A DNA stretch of 64,000 nucleotides, from the NCBI GenBank assembly GCA_035222895.1, contig JAVYIG010001828.1:124001-188000 (forward strand), given 5' to 3'. The notes beneath the pieces are model-generated. The model was given only the letters and a program-made list of their open reading frames with translations, searched no databases and had not been told where the DNA came from. Source of the stretch: Strongylocentrotus droebachiensis (Eukaryota; Echinodermata; Echinoidea; Camarodonta; Strongylocentrotidae). The position numbers were made by a program, and so were the translations under genes. Shown here piece after piece: positions 10,495 through 24,189 of the stretch (its first letter is position 1; each line of letters starts with the position of its first letter).

Positions 10495-13400
10495 CTTCGA
10501 AAGGATATTAAAGTACAAAGAATTTTTTCAAAATAAAAATAAATGGCTTCAGATGTTGGAGAAGTAAGATAAGAGAAGTTTTGTGATGGCTGAAGATGTT
10601 TTGTTTTAATTGTTTTTATTCTGGGAATTCATTTGAAATGATATTTGTTTTCTAAATATTTGAAACCTTAAAGTAAAGACCACTCCCAGCCCCTCCCCCG
10701 CCCCCATGGGAGAGCAATACCAGATTGCTGACTTTAGATAATTAAAGGCATAACTATTCAAATACAAAGTCATATCTATTGACTTTCTTTTTATCTGCAG
10801 TGCTTCAAAATGAAGGAGTGATTGCAAGGAAACTTCTGAGTAACCAAAGTGAGATTTGAAGAGAGCAATCTGAGGTATTCTTTGATTTCCTCAGAGAAAG
10901 CTTGCTGAAGATAGGGCCATTATGATTTATGGCCCAGCAGATGGGGCATGTCCGTGGACAGTATCCTTCAGACAGATAGTTAACATGAATATCTTCAAGA
11001 CTGCAGTCAACTTTATGGGACATACATGTGTTTTATGTGTTGTATGCAGATGCCCCATATCATATGTTCAATGGCGTAGCAGGGGGGGGGGGGGTGGTGA
11101 TTGTATATGAAATGTATTTCTAAACATAACCAATCACTATTTCAACTTGCGGGAAATAAAATTTTGGCCTTCTTTGTAATGCAAAGTATGCATAAAATAT
11201 TTGCCAAAAGAGAATAGTGAAAGGTCCATATACCGGTACAAATAGCGTGAGAAGTCCTTTGTCAGTGTCAAACAATTTGCTCTCAGTAGCAAAGCTTTGT
11301 CCTAGCTGGATGCAGACTGAGGCAAGATATTTTTTACCACAACCTTGCAGCACAAATATAACATGGGACACTTAAATGGAGTGTATAGACTGTCTTTCCC
11401 GTGGCCTGACTCGGGGGCCAATTAAGTATAATACGATTACGGACGATGCGACCACAGCAATCACGTGTGTGCAACATACGCGAAACCGAAGCGTGAGGAG
11501 AACTTCGGTCTATTTCGCAAAACGCTGACCATGTAGAGAAATTATGTTGCTGACTATAATGTCCAAAAGAAGATGTAGATGGAACCAGTATTTGCCAAGC
11601 TACTCTCCCTTTAATATAACTTTCGAAAGTATAGTGAATGAAGAAAAAAATAACACAGATACTGGTGGTATCACGTGAACTTCTGTCATCCAATTAATGG
11701 GATAACAATCACATGACTAATTACCACCAGATGTACAATCGGCTTCGCAGTTGATGATGTCATATTATCAAAAGTGTGAAATATCTATCTAAATATAAAA
11801 CCAGTAACAATTGTCATTGATTGAATCACAGTTATCATCATTGTTACCTTTTAAAAACAATTCCAAATCGTGAGAAATGCAATCCTGGCGTACTTCGTAA
11901 TCATGGCTCAAATTACACGTGAAATAAATAATCAATATTTCACCATAAACAGATCAATAATAGTTCTAAATATATGGGAAAAAAAAGTGTGAAAAGTGAG
12001 AGAAGTATACCTTGTCCATGCCATATAATTTCCACTTGTTAGCAAAGTGCTTTGTTTTCACAGGTTGAAAGGTTGTTGCATTTCTTTATTGATTTTCCTC
12101 TGTTTTTATTGTAATTCTGCACTCTATGGGTGGCTCTTGTGAAAGAATGTCCCATTTCTGTAGACAAGTGTCTACTTCACCATTTATTGAAAGGAAGACC
12201 AAGAAATAGTTTGAAAAAGAGGAAGAAAATCAATTGCACTCTTTCCTCTAGCAAGCCATAAATGTTCCCCCCCCCCCCTCAACTTTTGATGGCACAGGAG
12301 TACATCGTTAATTTCCAAAGAGACTACACTTTAATGCTTGGAAATATTGCTTTAAACATTTGTTATGGAATCAAACTAAAGTACATTCCTTTAAAACCAA
12401 GTCATATTATTTCTTTAATACAAAAAATATCCTTAAAAAGGCAGATATCATTGCTTCCATGCACAATACCATAAACAATACGCATATACACTATACAAGT
12501 ATACAATATCCTTTTAATTCTGTACCGCTTTTAAGTCCATTGAAAATCAAACCATTGACTGTTCATTCCTGATTTCAAAGATTGCTATTTACATCATGTT
12601 TGATACATTGCACAAAAATACAGATTTTTTTTTTGTATAAAAGACACATTTTTAAACATATCACCAATATGATTTTCATCAGTTTAAAGTTAAACTTAAC
12701 TGTTTTCTGGCTGAGTTATTTAAAAGAAAAAGTAGTACATGTATCCTACAAATGTGTAGATGTATTGCCCTTCGAGCATTTTCCTCTGTAGGGAGATATG
12801 AACGTAATATTTCACAAAGCAATAATCAAATGTATTGCTTGGATGAACAAAGAAATCCCAGTGTATGCAATATTCATTGCACAGTGGTTATGAATAAATT
12901 CAATTGAACATTCATACCAGACAGTTATACAATGTGATTATTAGTGACGTGTGTTGAATACACAATAGGCAACCTGAACAAGAGTAATTAGATTATGTAA
13001 GGGGAATGTTTTTATGAATTTCAAGGAGCAATTCATAGAAAAATGCATGAAAACATACAATGTGATTATTAATGACTTATGTGGTACACACAATAGGCAA
13101 CCTGAACACGAGTAATTAGATTATGTAAAGGGAATGTTTCTATGAATTTAAAGTAGAAATTCATAGAAATGCATGAAAGCCACCACCATCAGGTTTATGA
13201 CATATATAGACCAAACATACGTCTTGTTTTGACAAAATAAAAACGCTTTTTTTTTTTCCCCTTCTTTTTTGTGAATATTCAATTTCTGATAGATGCAGCA
13301 ATTGTGGTAATGGTTTGTCATTGCGGAGTCCATGATACAAGTAGGTTTTTAATGTGTGCATGGCCAAAGAGACAAACAATTTGAATTGATTATTTTTTCT

Positions 13401-16191
13401 TTAGAATTAAGTTTTTACCTTCATTGGTGTATGGAAAGGTTAACAAAAAGACCCCAATTTCTATTACGTTTATGCCTCATACCAATAATTTTGTATTTAA
13501 TATTTCTTTTAAAGAACTAATTTTTAAAAATTGTTTACATATACGTGATGGAAAATATGTACTACAATGAAATTTACACGGATTGTATATTATGAGCCTT
13601 GGGTGACATATGCATATGCAGCACTCATATCTCCATCTCTTTTATTAGAAATGTGAGAGAATAATTAAATAATAACTAATAATTAATCACTTGCAAGCCC
13701 TCCAGTACCCTAACCCCTTGTCCCTCCTCATCATAAACCCAGTACCTGCCCCCCCCCCTTTAGCCAGAGGTTTGTTTTAAATGGGGTATATACCGGGAGA
13801 TGGGGGGGGGGGGTGAGTATCTAGGGCAAGTAGATTAACCAGCTGTACCCAGCGGATCATAAACCAGGCTCCGTTGCTGATCTTGACCTATTCCGTCCCA
13901 GACAAAATCAATGCTGCGTTATCCCCGTTTTATTAGGAGCAAATTGGCAACATGGATGTTATGCATTGTCTCTACATGGATGTCAGGAATACATTTGTTT
14001 GCATGTGTAATTAAGTAACTTGTGCAATCATGATTCCTTTGTGAAATGTTACAGCCAATGAAAATATACACTGGGGATGAAGATAATGTTCAATTTAGAT
14101 AATGAAACGATATTTCTTAACTTTGGTTGAAAGTTTGAAACTTTCTAGCTTAGACAAGAAATACATATGGTGAGCATTTTTCTTACCAATAAGACAAAAA
14201 TTGTGTTCATGTACTTTTGGCACGTAGAGCATTTGCACTATTGCAAAATCAATATAGTTCCCAAGTTGAGATAATTTATTAACCCCCAGCCTGCCGGAAG
14301 CGGGTTTTACCTCCAAGCCTATGGGGGTAATTTAGAGAACTCAGTATTCATTGTTTGGATGCATGGCGGTTTTTGTGGTGTGCTTGCGCAATAACTGAAT
14401 AGTCGGGAGCAAGGGGGATGTTTTCATCTAAGGTAGATGTGTTTGCTGTTTGAATGACATCACACGGATGTATAAACACTGCATGGAGGAGGGCTGCTTC
14501 ACAGAAACGTGTCAGTCAACTCATGTAACCAGTGTGTAGACATATCGATGAGCACCACATGGCGGAAGTGTCTACCGTCTGTGTGTGTGTATGGGAGTCC
14601 ATGGTGTGGTATGTCTGTGTGTTATAAGGCCTTGGACTAGTTCGATAGCACAAACCCTCGTCAGTCGCTGTGCCTAACAGTGTCTGCATTTTGAGACTAT
14701 GCTGATGGCACACTGCATAGGTTCTGTACTTTAGCACTTGTGTGACACCACCAGAGACTGATAGAGCTATAGGCTCTGTTCAAGGCTTTAGGAATTGGGG
14801 TAAAATGTCAAACTCGGGTCTGCGCCTGGAGACTAGTCTTGGACTTGGTGTTCTTCCGTGCAGGGAGACTCCAACTATAAAATCAATGAATAATGAAATT
14901 ACAAAAGCGAGTCCTGTGACATCACTTCCGCTGCTGCATGCACAGTGCCTTGCCAAACAAGTTCTAGGTAGAGGCTTATTTGCAGAGCTGGGACGTCACA
15001 TGGGAGCATGAAATGCAATTGTTTCTTGCGTTACATCCCATCACGTGGTAGTTGAATCATGGATTAATTTTAGACTGTATAGTATGTGGTTGATGACATG
15101 TGTTTCCCCATAATCCAATCACACGTCTTGTGGAGGAGGCTTTATTACGTCAAAGAATCGCTCTTCCGTCAGTAATGAATAAATATATTGTGAGAATATG
15201 ATGCAATCCAAGGAATTCAACTGTTATAGAGTGGTTGTGAGATGGAAATTGTGTCATTATTCATGCCGGTTACTTCTAACTTTTTAAGCAGGTAACTTTA
15301 CACTACATGTCGACGCTTGAGTACATTATTTCATTGCATTGCTCAGCGTTTGTAATCAAAAGAATTTCTGATACGCTGAAACTTTTGTCATTCCTTGTTC
15401 AAAAGTGCTGAATCATTAATAACACTTTAAAGGCACTGATTCTGAATTTGTTGTAAGAAATTGATAAAGTAGGAGATTGGAACCCCATTCTATATAAAGT
15501 AACAGGAACAAATATCCTAAGTATGCACATTTTAGTAGGAATATTATTAAAACCAATGGCTTTCAGTTTCTAGTATTTCAAGACTTCAGACCCTTATCAA
15601 GCATTTGCTACATGGAAGCTTAGTTGAAGAAACGGCAGTGTTAATTGTAATAGCATTTCCAGAACTCAATCCTCTGTTCATTCCCTCATTAAAAAAAGTA
15701 TCATTCCAGTTAATGAAAAATGCAAATTAGTCATCTTTCAATCTGGACTTTCATTGATTTCTCTATTGACAAAGCAAACCATCTGAAGTGTTTGTTTACA
15801 TGCAAGTAGCTTTCAAGTATGTCATTATTATGACATCAGCGCAGGATGTTTGTTGGGATATGACATCCCCTAACCCTCCCTAATACGTAGATGAATTTGT
15901 CATGTCATAAGAACGTGAAGTGATCTTTTTGACGTTTCCTAGCTGCACCTTGGACCCTGCCTTGTAATTATTATGAGATGAGATAGGACATTGCCCCTGT
16001 TTTTATATTTCTTGGACATCCTTATAGTCTTTGCAGGGAGCTTGACTGTTTTTTTTTTTGTGCTTTGTTTATTGACTTTTGTGGGGGTTGAGATGATAGT
16101 TTGCTGTGCATCCGTGTAGCTTTTGATGAAATAATATCCTCCAAACACTTATCTCACCATTCCGTTTGTCATTTTATTATCATCTTTCCAG
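10495..16191. other. Noncoding stretch
   Basis: Apart from the 128-bp duplication at 12.9-13.2 kb and short homopolymer runs, I see no supported feature. A GC-richer patch at 14.5-15.0 kb has an 89-codon frame without splice or homology support. Confidence 0.5.
12926..13182 (+). repeat. Tandem duplication, period about 128 bp
   Basis: TACAATGTGATTATTA begins both copies (12928 and 13056). CACAATAGGCAACCTGAACA and AGTAATTAGATTATGTAA are conserved within each. Confidence 0.85.
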
Positions 16192-16380
16192 ATGCAGTAT
16201 TGTATAAAAGGTGAAACAGTTCTTCGAGACATCAGACTGAAGAAGAAGAAAGAAAAATCCACGCCAAATCAATATTGCAAAAAACCCTCCCGGTGCATTG
16301 ATCAACTCTTGAGAACAACTGCAATTTGGGGTGAAATTGGGTCATGTGCTGCGTTCAACATTATGGAATCACTTGCTTGA
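16192..16380 (+). CDS. Candidate terminal-type exon, 62 codons, unknown product
   Basis: The tract TTATTATCATCTTTCCAG ends at 16191 and is a good 3' splice site. Directly after it, one frame stays open from ATG (16192) to TGA (16378-16380) while the other two frames close within eight codons. The product is basic at its start (a KKKKEK run near residue 20) and has no recognised domain. It could be a 3'-terminal coding exon or the start of a longer untranslated exon. It does not continue in frame into the exon proposed at 16540. Confidence 0.25.
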   Translation: MQYCIKGETVLRDIRLKKKKEKSTPNQYCKKPSRCIDQLLRTTAIWGEIGSCAAFNIMESLA

Positions 16381-16539
16381 CTCCCCCAGCTCTCATGTTT
16401 GGCACATGGACTGCCGCGTGAATTTGATTTTGCAGCAGGAAAGAAAACTAGTGGACGTTTGATAAGCTGCAATTGACTTTTGTGATTGGGGGAGTTCACA
16501 TCTACCGTGGATAATCACATTGGGATCTTTTGACCACAG

Positions 16540-16628
16540 GGATATTAAGGAGACTGCATATTTGGGTGGCAGCGGTGGGATTTGTGAACGGCTCCAGGAG
16601 GATTTGGTCATCAGTTATCAACAATCAG
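16540..16628 (+). CDS. Candidate internal exon, 89 bp
   Basis: The 3' splice site ATCTTTTGACCACAG ends at 16539 and a strong donor, CAATCAG|GTAAGA, follows 16628. One frame reads 29 codons with a coding-like composition, including the segment GGSGGICERLQEDLVISYQQ. It enters with one base (after a phase 2 intron) and leaves with one base (phase 1). A second frame is also open, so the frame is chosen by compatibility with the next candidate exon at 17795. No family is recognised. The confidence reflects two good splice signals and the matching phase, with no homology to support it. Confidence 0.38.
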
Positions 16629-17662
16629 GTAAGACAACTATTGAAATTGGTGTCTGTTCTTCAATTTCCTCTTTTTTCTCTCCCTTTTCCATGCCATGTG
16701 TGATGAATGTCACTCCAGTCTTTGTTACACTACTAGTTAAGCTGGTTATAGTTACGCTGGTAATAGTTACATTTTCTATGTCAGGTAGCTTATGCCCATT
16801 TAAGAATAAAATTAGCAACTAATAATCAAATTTGTCTCATGGAAAGTGATTTTCCAATGTGATACAAAAACAGTTCGAATGCATGCCAATCTGCTTCTCC
16901 TTTCTATTAATTTTCATACTAAACAGACATTTCAATGCCATTCAGTTTTCTTAAAACATGTACCATGTTTGTTACAAATATATCCCCTAATTCTAGATGC
17001 TTCAGCTTTTGATCATGTTTGTAGCTCTAACAACTTTAATTTTAGGGAGTGTTTTAAAAATTTGTCTTCATTTACTTCTATCAGTTGCATTCTTCATCAC
17101 TTGCAGTTGAGATGCAAGTCGTCTGCTCATGATAAAACTTCTCCCAAAACCTTCTTCAAGATACACAATTGCTATTGCCCCCCATATATTGCATTGATAC
17201 ACACTTCTGCTCATGGTCCTCTGTGCCTTTTCCCTCTGTAGCGTTTCCCTTTTCCCTTTCTGGACCTTGGCGACCTTGTGATTGCATGCTAGTTTTCAGC
17301 CATGGCTGTACAAATATGACGCCGATGCCGCCATCGATTTCTTGTCCCCGGTTGCGTCTAAGTGTCCATCCCCTGAGTGGTCTGGCCCCACGTAGATAGA
17401 TCCACTCTAGTTTATTGAAGGCAACTCCAGAGAGAGAAAGCAAGGAGATTGAGTTTCTCTTAATAGATGTTAAGAGACCCTGACCATCGGTCCAATTAGC
17501 TCACACAAGTGAAGACACCGAAGGAAATTATGTAAAATGTTTAATTGGGTTAGGTTTAAAAAAAAAGATTACTTTACTTTTGGACCAAATCAGTTCTGAA
17601 GCTGTACTCCAACTTTGAACTTTTCTTGCCATGAGATCAGTTCTGACCCCCTCCATCCCCCT

Positions 17663-17771
17663 CCTCTCTCTCTCTCTCTCTCTCTCTCCCTCTCTGTCTC
17701 TTTATCTCTGTCTGTCTCCCTCTCTCTCCCTCTCTCTCTCCCTCTCTCTCCCTCTCCCTCTCTTTTTTCCC
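17663..17771 (+). repeat. CT microsatellite
   Basis: Pyrimidine-only tract of CT, CCCTCT and CTGT units lying just upstream of the candidate 3' splice site at 17794. Confidence 0.92.
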
Positions 17772-17794
17772 TCTTTATCATATCTTTTCCTCAG

Positions 17795-17846
17795 TGGACG
17801 ATCAGGTCTGGAGGGGGCATTTGAAAATTCAGGGTAGAATTGACAG
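17795..17846 (+). CDS. Candidate internal exon, 52 bp
   Basis: A very strong 3' splice site ends at 17794: a long pyrimidine tract continuing from the CT microsatellite, then TATCTTTTCCTCAG. A donor GACAG|GTAATC follows 17846. Only one frame is open across the exon: two bases, then DDQVWRGHLKIQGRID, then two bases. The entry phase (1) matches the exit phase of the 16540-16628 exon, giving an intron of 1,166 bp. The other frames contain TGA or TAG. The exon-adjacent microsatellite may serve as the polypyrimidine tract. The protein is not recognised. Confidence 0.4.
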
Positions 17847-18970
17847 GTAATCAATGAATTGCATGAGGTATGAAGTATAGCACCAGAAATCGATCAAGTG
17901 GAATCTGTTGACTTTTTTTATTTTTGGGGTCCTTTCAGCATGCCCCACCCTCTTTTGTTTTTTTCTGCGCCGTCCTCGATCTACCTCTATTGATTCGTTC
18001 TAAAAAGCTGTTCAAATATTATTCCTTCCATATCGTACACATTTTGATTTCTGGATTTGTAGAGCAGGCCTGACGTTCCCTAACCCTCAACTCGATTCTT
18101 TCACTGTCAGTCAAACTCTGCACCCACTCACCGCCGACCATCAAATTCAATCAATTGCCCTCGATCACAGCTGCACCCCGCCCTCAAACTAGTTCATTCT
18201 ATCAGCTAGAAAAAACATTGGTCCCTCTTGGAGCATGGTGGAGAAGGGGGGGGGGGGGGGTCAGTACCAGGTTTAGATTCCAGTCATTTGTGATATCAGA
18301 TAGCTCTCCAAACAAATATCTCGAGAGAGCACACATGCTCAGTAATTGTTCTGTATGCTTAACTTCTTTTGGATCTGATGGGTATGAATAAATACAATTT
18401 CTTTTCATTTTTGTATTTTGAAGGTACTCTAGAATGTAGATATATTTTTAAGTTACGGACGTATAGGAATCAAGCCATACATGGTTTCTTTATTCATAAA
18501 ATGGAGTGGATGAGAGCAAAGTTTCATTGACAATTTGCAGTGAAAAATCTGTGTAATGTCTGACAACTGAATGCTCTCTTCTTTTATTTGAAAAAAATCC
18601 ACCGATATTACGTAAACGAAGACATTAGATGTATTATCGGTAAGCTTCGACTCCTTTTTTCATTTGAAAAGGCTTATCCCCCCCCCCCCAGATTAAAGGA
18701 AGTGAACTTAGCGTGTTAATGAATATTTTGTAAAACTGATGGTATATAAACAATGGCATTGAAAAGATTAGGTCTGGAAACAGAACCCCACCCATTTTTC
18801 ATTATTGCTAATTAGTAGCTCTGAGGGCAGTGACATATTTTATAGGAGTACGTGGGAGGTTTGATTATCAATTCTCATATAGATGTTTCTAACTCTAATG
18901 ATCCTAACTTTCCTGTATACTTTACTGCATTCATATGATGATCTGTTTTGGTGCTGTTACTGTAAAACTT

Positions 18971-19236
18971 AACCTGGGTCAGACCTTGATCAAATACATT
19001 GTTCATTTATCGGGTTTTAGCAGGGTAACATCTTTTTAGCAGCAAAAATAGATATATATACCTTGGGTTTAAGGTTGGTTTTAGAATAAGGATTGGGTTA
19101 GGTGTATTGTTTGGGTCAGGGTTGAAATCCAGACTAGTGTAGGGTAAGATCGAAAGCCAGAGCATTTCTGGTACACCCAACTTTGCATTGGATAAGTTAT
19201 TGCAATTGAGTCATCTAACGGGTCTGACCCAGGTTT
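18971..19236. mobile_element. Possible short TIR element (266 bp)
   Basis: AACCTGGGTCAGACC (18971-18985) and its exact inverse GGTCTGACCCAGGTT (19221-19235) bound a segment with no ORF. Only one copy is seen, so an element is possible but unproven. Confidence 0.4.
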
Positions 19237-19648
19237 GACCCAAGAGAGATCACATTGTCAATGTGAATGCAGCACTGGTCACCCATTTCGAGCAGCACAT
19301 ATTAAGAATCATCCTTCTAATTGCGAGAATGTCAAAATACTTTGAGATATGCTCTCCAATTTTAAAAGTAGGTTGGGCTCTGATCGTTAACTGTCCATGT
19401 TTAAACTTAGGGAGCTAATGGCACAGTTAACGTAGATCGGTTCGGTTCGGTCATGTGTCTGGGTCTGTGGATTTAGTATTGAAATCCATTCCAATTTACA
19501 AGCTGAAATGGTTTGCCCTTTTGCTTTACTAGAGGTGAAAAAATGTACACAGCTGTAGGGCTTTGACTGTTTAAAAAACTAGGTGAAGCATTGTTGGATG
19601 GATATCATGGAATGGCTCATACAGTTCTTTGGGGAATTTTTGTGGCTC

Positions 19649-19789
19649 AGGGCTCTGTTTCATAAAACTTGTTATCAATTATTGATGTTAGAATTCTTTG
19701 ACAAATTTGCTCTTAGCCACTCAAATGCTGAGATTTCAGTAGTCTGTAACAATTATTGTTGATACAGAGTTGTGTGTAAACAGAGCCCT
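19649..19789. mobile_element. Foldback element, family D copy 1 (141 bp)
   Basis: The ends are AGGGCTCTGTTTCATAAAAC and the imperfect inverse TGTGTAAACAGAGCCCT. The arms are diverged relative to copies 2 and 3. No ORF. Confidence 0.65.
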
Positions 19790-22555
19790 TGTTCAAATCT
19801 AGGTCAGTGTGTGAGTGCCTCAGTGTAAAACATAAACATATTGATTACTAGTCCCTTGGATAGGAATTAATATTGTAGGTTCAATGATGTAATTAATTAA
19901 TAGTATAGACTTATTTTCTTAGCATTTAAAAATGAAGATGAAAATAGATCTAAGGATTCTTGCTGTACATCATGTATATCATTCACCTTTTTGCTTGCTG
20001 TTGAATTGTTTGCACACTAAAAATGGTGAAATAATCTTTATTGTACTGATCACCAAAAAACAGTTTGCTCTTGACGTAAGAGGTTCCATGTTGCAACTCG
20101 GTAGTTATACTATGAGCTCCAAATATTTCTTCTATGAAGAGATTTAAAAATGCAGATGAAATGCACTCTCAGTAAACTATAAGTTGATTTGTTGAATAGA
20201 CTACTTCATGGGCTTGGGAAGAATTAGGGCGCACATGTAACCCGTGTCAAACTTTATGCTTTATCCTTTCCTTTATTTTCTTCATATTCCTCGACAGTTT
20301 AACTATAGAATGCCACACAAAGTTGTTTTCTTTTAACAATTGATATACATTCTAGCTATACATGAATTAATTTTCTTTTAGGTGATCGCTGGTACACTTT
20401 AAAAATGGCATCTAAATACCAGTGTACAATTACATGCCAAATGTGTATATTTGTTCCTGTCAAATTATGAAGTGAAGTGTAGATATAATGAATTGATATA
20501 CATTACGGTGTGGTCCTATAGGGATAGGTATATGCTCTTTTTGCACCCTCAGTTACAATAGTCATGCAGGTAGAAACATATTTTCTTCAAAATGTTACGA
20601 AAGAGTTTTGCATGGGAACTTTTAATTCTTTTGGGAGTTTCCTGTATGTCAAACAATAAAAGGTGCTCATCGTCGAGAAAGGAAATAGAGGAATATCCTG
20701 TACGAAACCTGAGATGCAATCATTTCCATATCTACCTAGACTCTCACCGTCTCGCTAGAGCTTCCTAATCCATTGACTACTCATCTTACATCTCCCTTCC
20801 TCGTGGTAAGAAATAATGCATATGAATTTTCGTTTGGGGGAATAAGCAAGGGAATATAGACTTAAATTTTCTCTAAATAAAAAAGAAAAAGGGTATAATA
20901 TTGCACCTGATACGTTTAGCTATGTAATCTCTTGTCTTCTTTGAACCCGTTTTTTGTGCGCCAAATTGTAAAAATGCATTTTCAACTGTATAATTTTGGC
21001 ATCTATTGCTTGTTTCATTGCTAAACTTATTACTAAATCCATCCCATCGGAATAAACTTTACAGTGAACTTAGTGAAGGAATCTGATTTTGATCTTATGC
21101 TACAAGCATAACCATTTTTAGTCTTGATATAATGTTATTGATGGGAATCATGGGATTATTGTCTTTTAATGTGAATTTTTTTGAAGATTTGAGGGCTTGC
21201 AATTTCCTGATAGGGGCTTTGAATGTAGGATTTTGACGATACATTACCATAAGTAGATGGAGCTTTAGTGATCAAGTTCCTTTAGTGTATTCCCATGTCT
21301 GCAGAATGTTAGAGCTCTTGGTTTCATAGACATACTTGGAAGTATGTGAGTGTTATACAAGAAATAAATAAGGATCCCTAACAAGAAAACATAATGCAGG
21401 ATCAGTGTCAGAAACCAAATATTCAGGAAAAGCATGGAATTATTCAGTGATAATTATCTATAGGTTACTGACTCTTGGCCTAGGAAAAACATAATCCCAT
21501 CTTGACAAGATAAGATCTGTTGACGAATAATCAATTTTACGCTGTCTTCAGAATTAGAAAAGTTTATGTAATTACATCGATGGCAGTCGGAAAAATTCAG
21601 ACACAAGACTTCCAACTCTTGTGTAATGAAGACATAAGACCCTTTCACACAAAACAAAGTTGTGTTAAGAAAGAAACGCTTACAACATGACGATGCAGAG
21701 AGACAGAAGTGCATTAACTCAAAGGGATGATACAGAGTTGATACCGTTCTCTCAACAGAATAGATGTAATTGTATAAGAAACCTTTTTTGCATGGAAGTG
21801 GAGATTTGTGTACATTGTACATCATACCTCATTCTTTGATTCAGGTGCTTATATTGCTTGTTCAAAACAATGCTGAATCCACCTTTTGGCTATACTACAT
21901 TTCGGTACATGCATGGTGTTTCACTTCTTAACTTCTTGAGAATTAAATGATCTATTAATGAATATGGAGTCATTAGTACAAAACAAATTATCTGTTGAAA
22001 GCTAGAAGGGTGCATACACAGGGGCTCTGGGAAAAATAGCCCCCGAAATGCCAAAAGAGCCCCCAAAAGTCATAAAAGAGCCCCAACAAATTTGCATATA
22101 GTTCAATGCAAAAGAAATTAAAGAATGTAATTTTAAAGCAAGCAAGCTTGAAAAGTATAGCCCCTAAAGTTTTTGAAATATTTTTCCCCTGGAAGGGTGT
22201 TAACTTGTGTGTTAAAGTATAGCTCTACCACAGGTATAGGAGTTAATGTAATTATGGCTCTGTCAGATGATACAATATTTCATGTCTGAAAGGGGTATAG
22301 ATGCAGTAGAGGGATCGAGTTGGCTGGCGGGATTAAGAGGATTAGAAATTCTATTAGAGGAAACACAGCTTCAGGGCTCGAATGATACAACTCCTGGCAG
22401 GCAAGGAGTAATCATTACGATGATGCAGTTTGGGCAGGTATCATCTTCATTTCTAAGGGCTGGGGTTTTGATTTCTATTAAATATTATTCAATTTGTCTG
22501 TAGCCTGTGGGTGTCATAGCTGAGGTAATCTATGTATAGGGGAAGGCCGGATGGT

Positions 22556-22785
22556 TGGGAATGGTAGAGAGAGAGAGGGTGGAAGAAGAGAAAAGTGGAG
22601 ATGAATGTGGAGAATTATAAATAGAGAGAGAGAGAGAGAGTGTGTGTGTGTGTGTATGAGGGGGGGGGGGGGTGGGGAGAGAGAAAGAGATATAGTGTAA
22701 CAAAATGAAAGAGAGCAATAAGAGAAATTGAGATAAAGAGATAGAGGGATAGAAAAAAGTTCAGAGAGAGAAAGGGGGGGGGGAA
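22556..22785 (+). repeat. GA/TG/poly-G composite microsatellite
   Basis: GA repeats (22622-22640) pass directly into TG repeats (22641-22655) and a G run (22660-22672), followed by looser purine sequence. Confidence 0.9.
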
Positions 22786-24189
22786 TGAATTAATAATAGA
22801 AGAGATGGTTCTACAATTGAAATTATCAGATTCTTCATCATACAGTAGAAAAAGAAGGGGAAGATGGTATGAAGCACAGAGAGGGGGTGGGGGCAAAAAG
22901 ACAAGCAAACTGGCATAGAAAGAGGTGTCATCAATGAATGATGCAACTGTGTAAAAACCTCAAGGCATTAGGACACTTGGGAGTGATACTTTTAGGAAAC
23001 CACGTATTTAGAACAAGGGTGTTAAGTTTTAAAAGCTTTATGCTAGGAAGCCTTGCTACTAGGTCATGTTTTATGTGTTAATATATTATATAGGCTAAAT
23101 AATTAATTTTCATTATCAGAAAGAGGACGCTGTACAGACATCGATTCTGGTGCACTCTGTATCCATCACCTATTTCATCCTTACTTTACAAGAGATTCAC
23201 AGAAATTGCAGGTACATAATATTTTCTAGAATTCTTAGAAAGGTGGATGGATAAACAAGTTAATCAATTCTATTATACATTTAAATAGATTGATTTATGA
23301 ATAGAAAAATAGATTGATAGATAGGTAGATAGATAAAAGTGATGCATGTATTATCAAAGAATTATGGTTTGGGGAATTATCTCAAGGAAAATATCAGGAA
23401 AATTTAAGAAAAAGAGGACTGTAATTATTCATCAGATGAGAGGGAGAGATAGAGAGAGGGATAGAAATGTTGTTGTTGTGTTTTGAATTATTGGCGATTA
23501 GTCAGTAATTTGACTATTGTCGCCAAACTTTACGGCACGTGTTAAATCTCTCAATTTTGTATTTTTTTTAAAATATATTTATTTCGTTTTATATTTATCT
23601 ATCTAGGGGGATAAAGAGGGATAAAGGTAGGTGGAAAGAGAAAACACAAATGAAAAGAAGGGGGGATAGAAGGTGGGGGAGGCCGGGGAGAAGCTTGGGG
23701 GTGAGGGATTTAAGAATTTTCTAAGCGACCAAAATTGGGTAAGTCCTAAGGAGTCATTATTATGTAGATTTGGCAATCTATAAACATGAAATGCATTACT
23801 GTTGTGGTGTGGTGGTAACATAGAAAATTGGATTATCATTAATGCAGAGGTTGCAATGATGCTAGTCCCATGTTGTTGTAATTTGCATCGAAGAAAAGAA
23901 GGTACAGGTTATCAAGGGACCGTAGACCCTGCTTTCCAACTGCACAGTTAATCCAACAGCACACAACACGTATCGCTTGACGGCTACCAATACCCAAGGA
24001 AAATCCCCCTCTGACGCATAGGAATCCATCCCCCGGTGGCCATCTTAAGCCTCTGGGATCCCCGCCGGCCGATTACGTTACGCTTATCAGTAACGCAATG
24101 ATAGATGGCTAGACCGACCTTGTTTCCTGATATGGGTCCAGGTTTTCCTCATCACCATTGGATTCTGTGAGAAAATGCTCTTTATATAA

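Larger units (their letters stand above)
17847..24189. other. Noncoding stretch with scattered repeats
   Basis: It contains the elements at 18971 and 19649 and the composite microsatellite at 22.6 kb. The words AGAGCCCCCAAAAGT and variants recur at 22.02-22.10 kb and near 690. No gene is supported. Confidence 0.5.

Noticed and set aside
18132..18170. 39-bp minus-strand block with donor GCG|GTGAGT
   Set aside because: The acceptor has no pyrimidine tract and the block is too short to judge coding.
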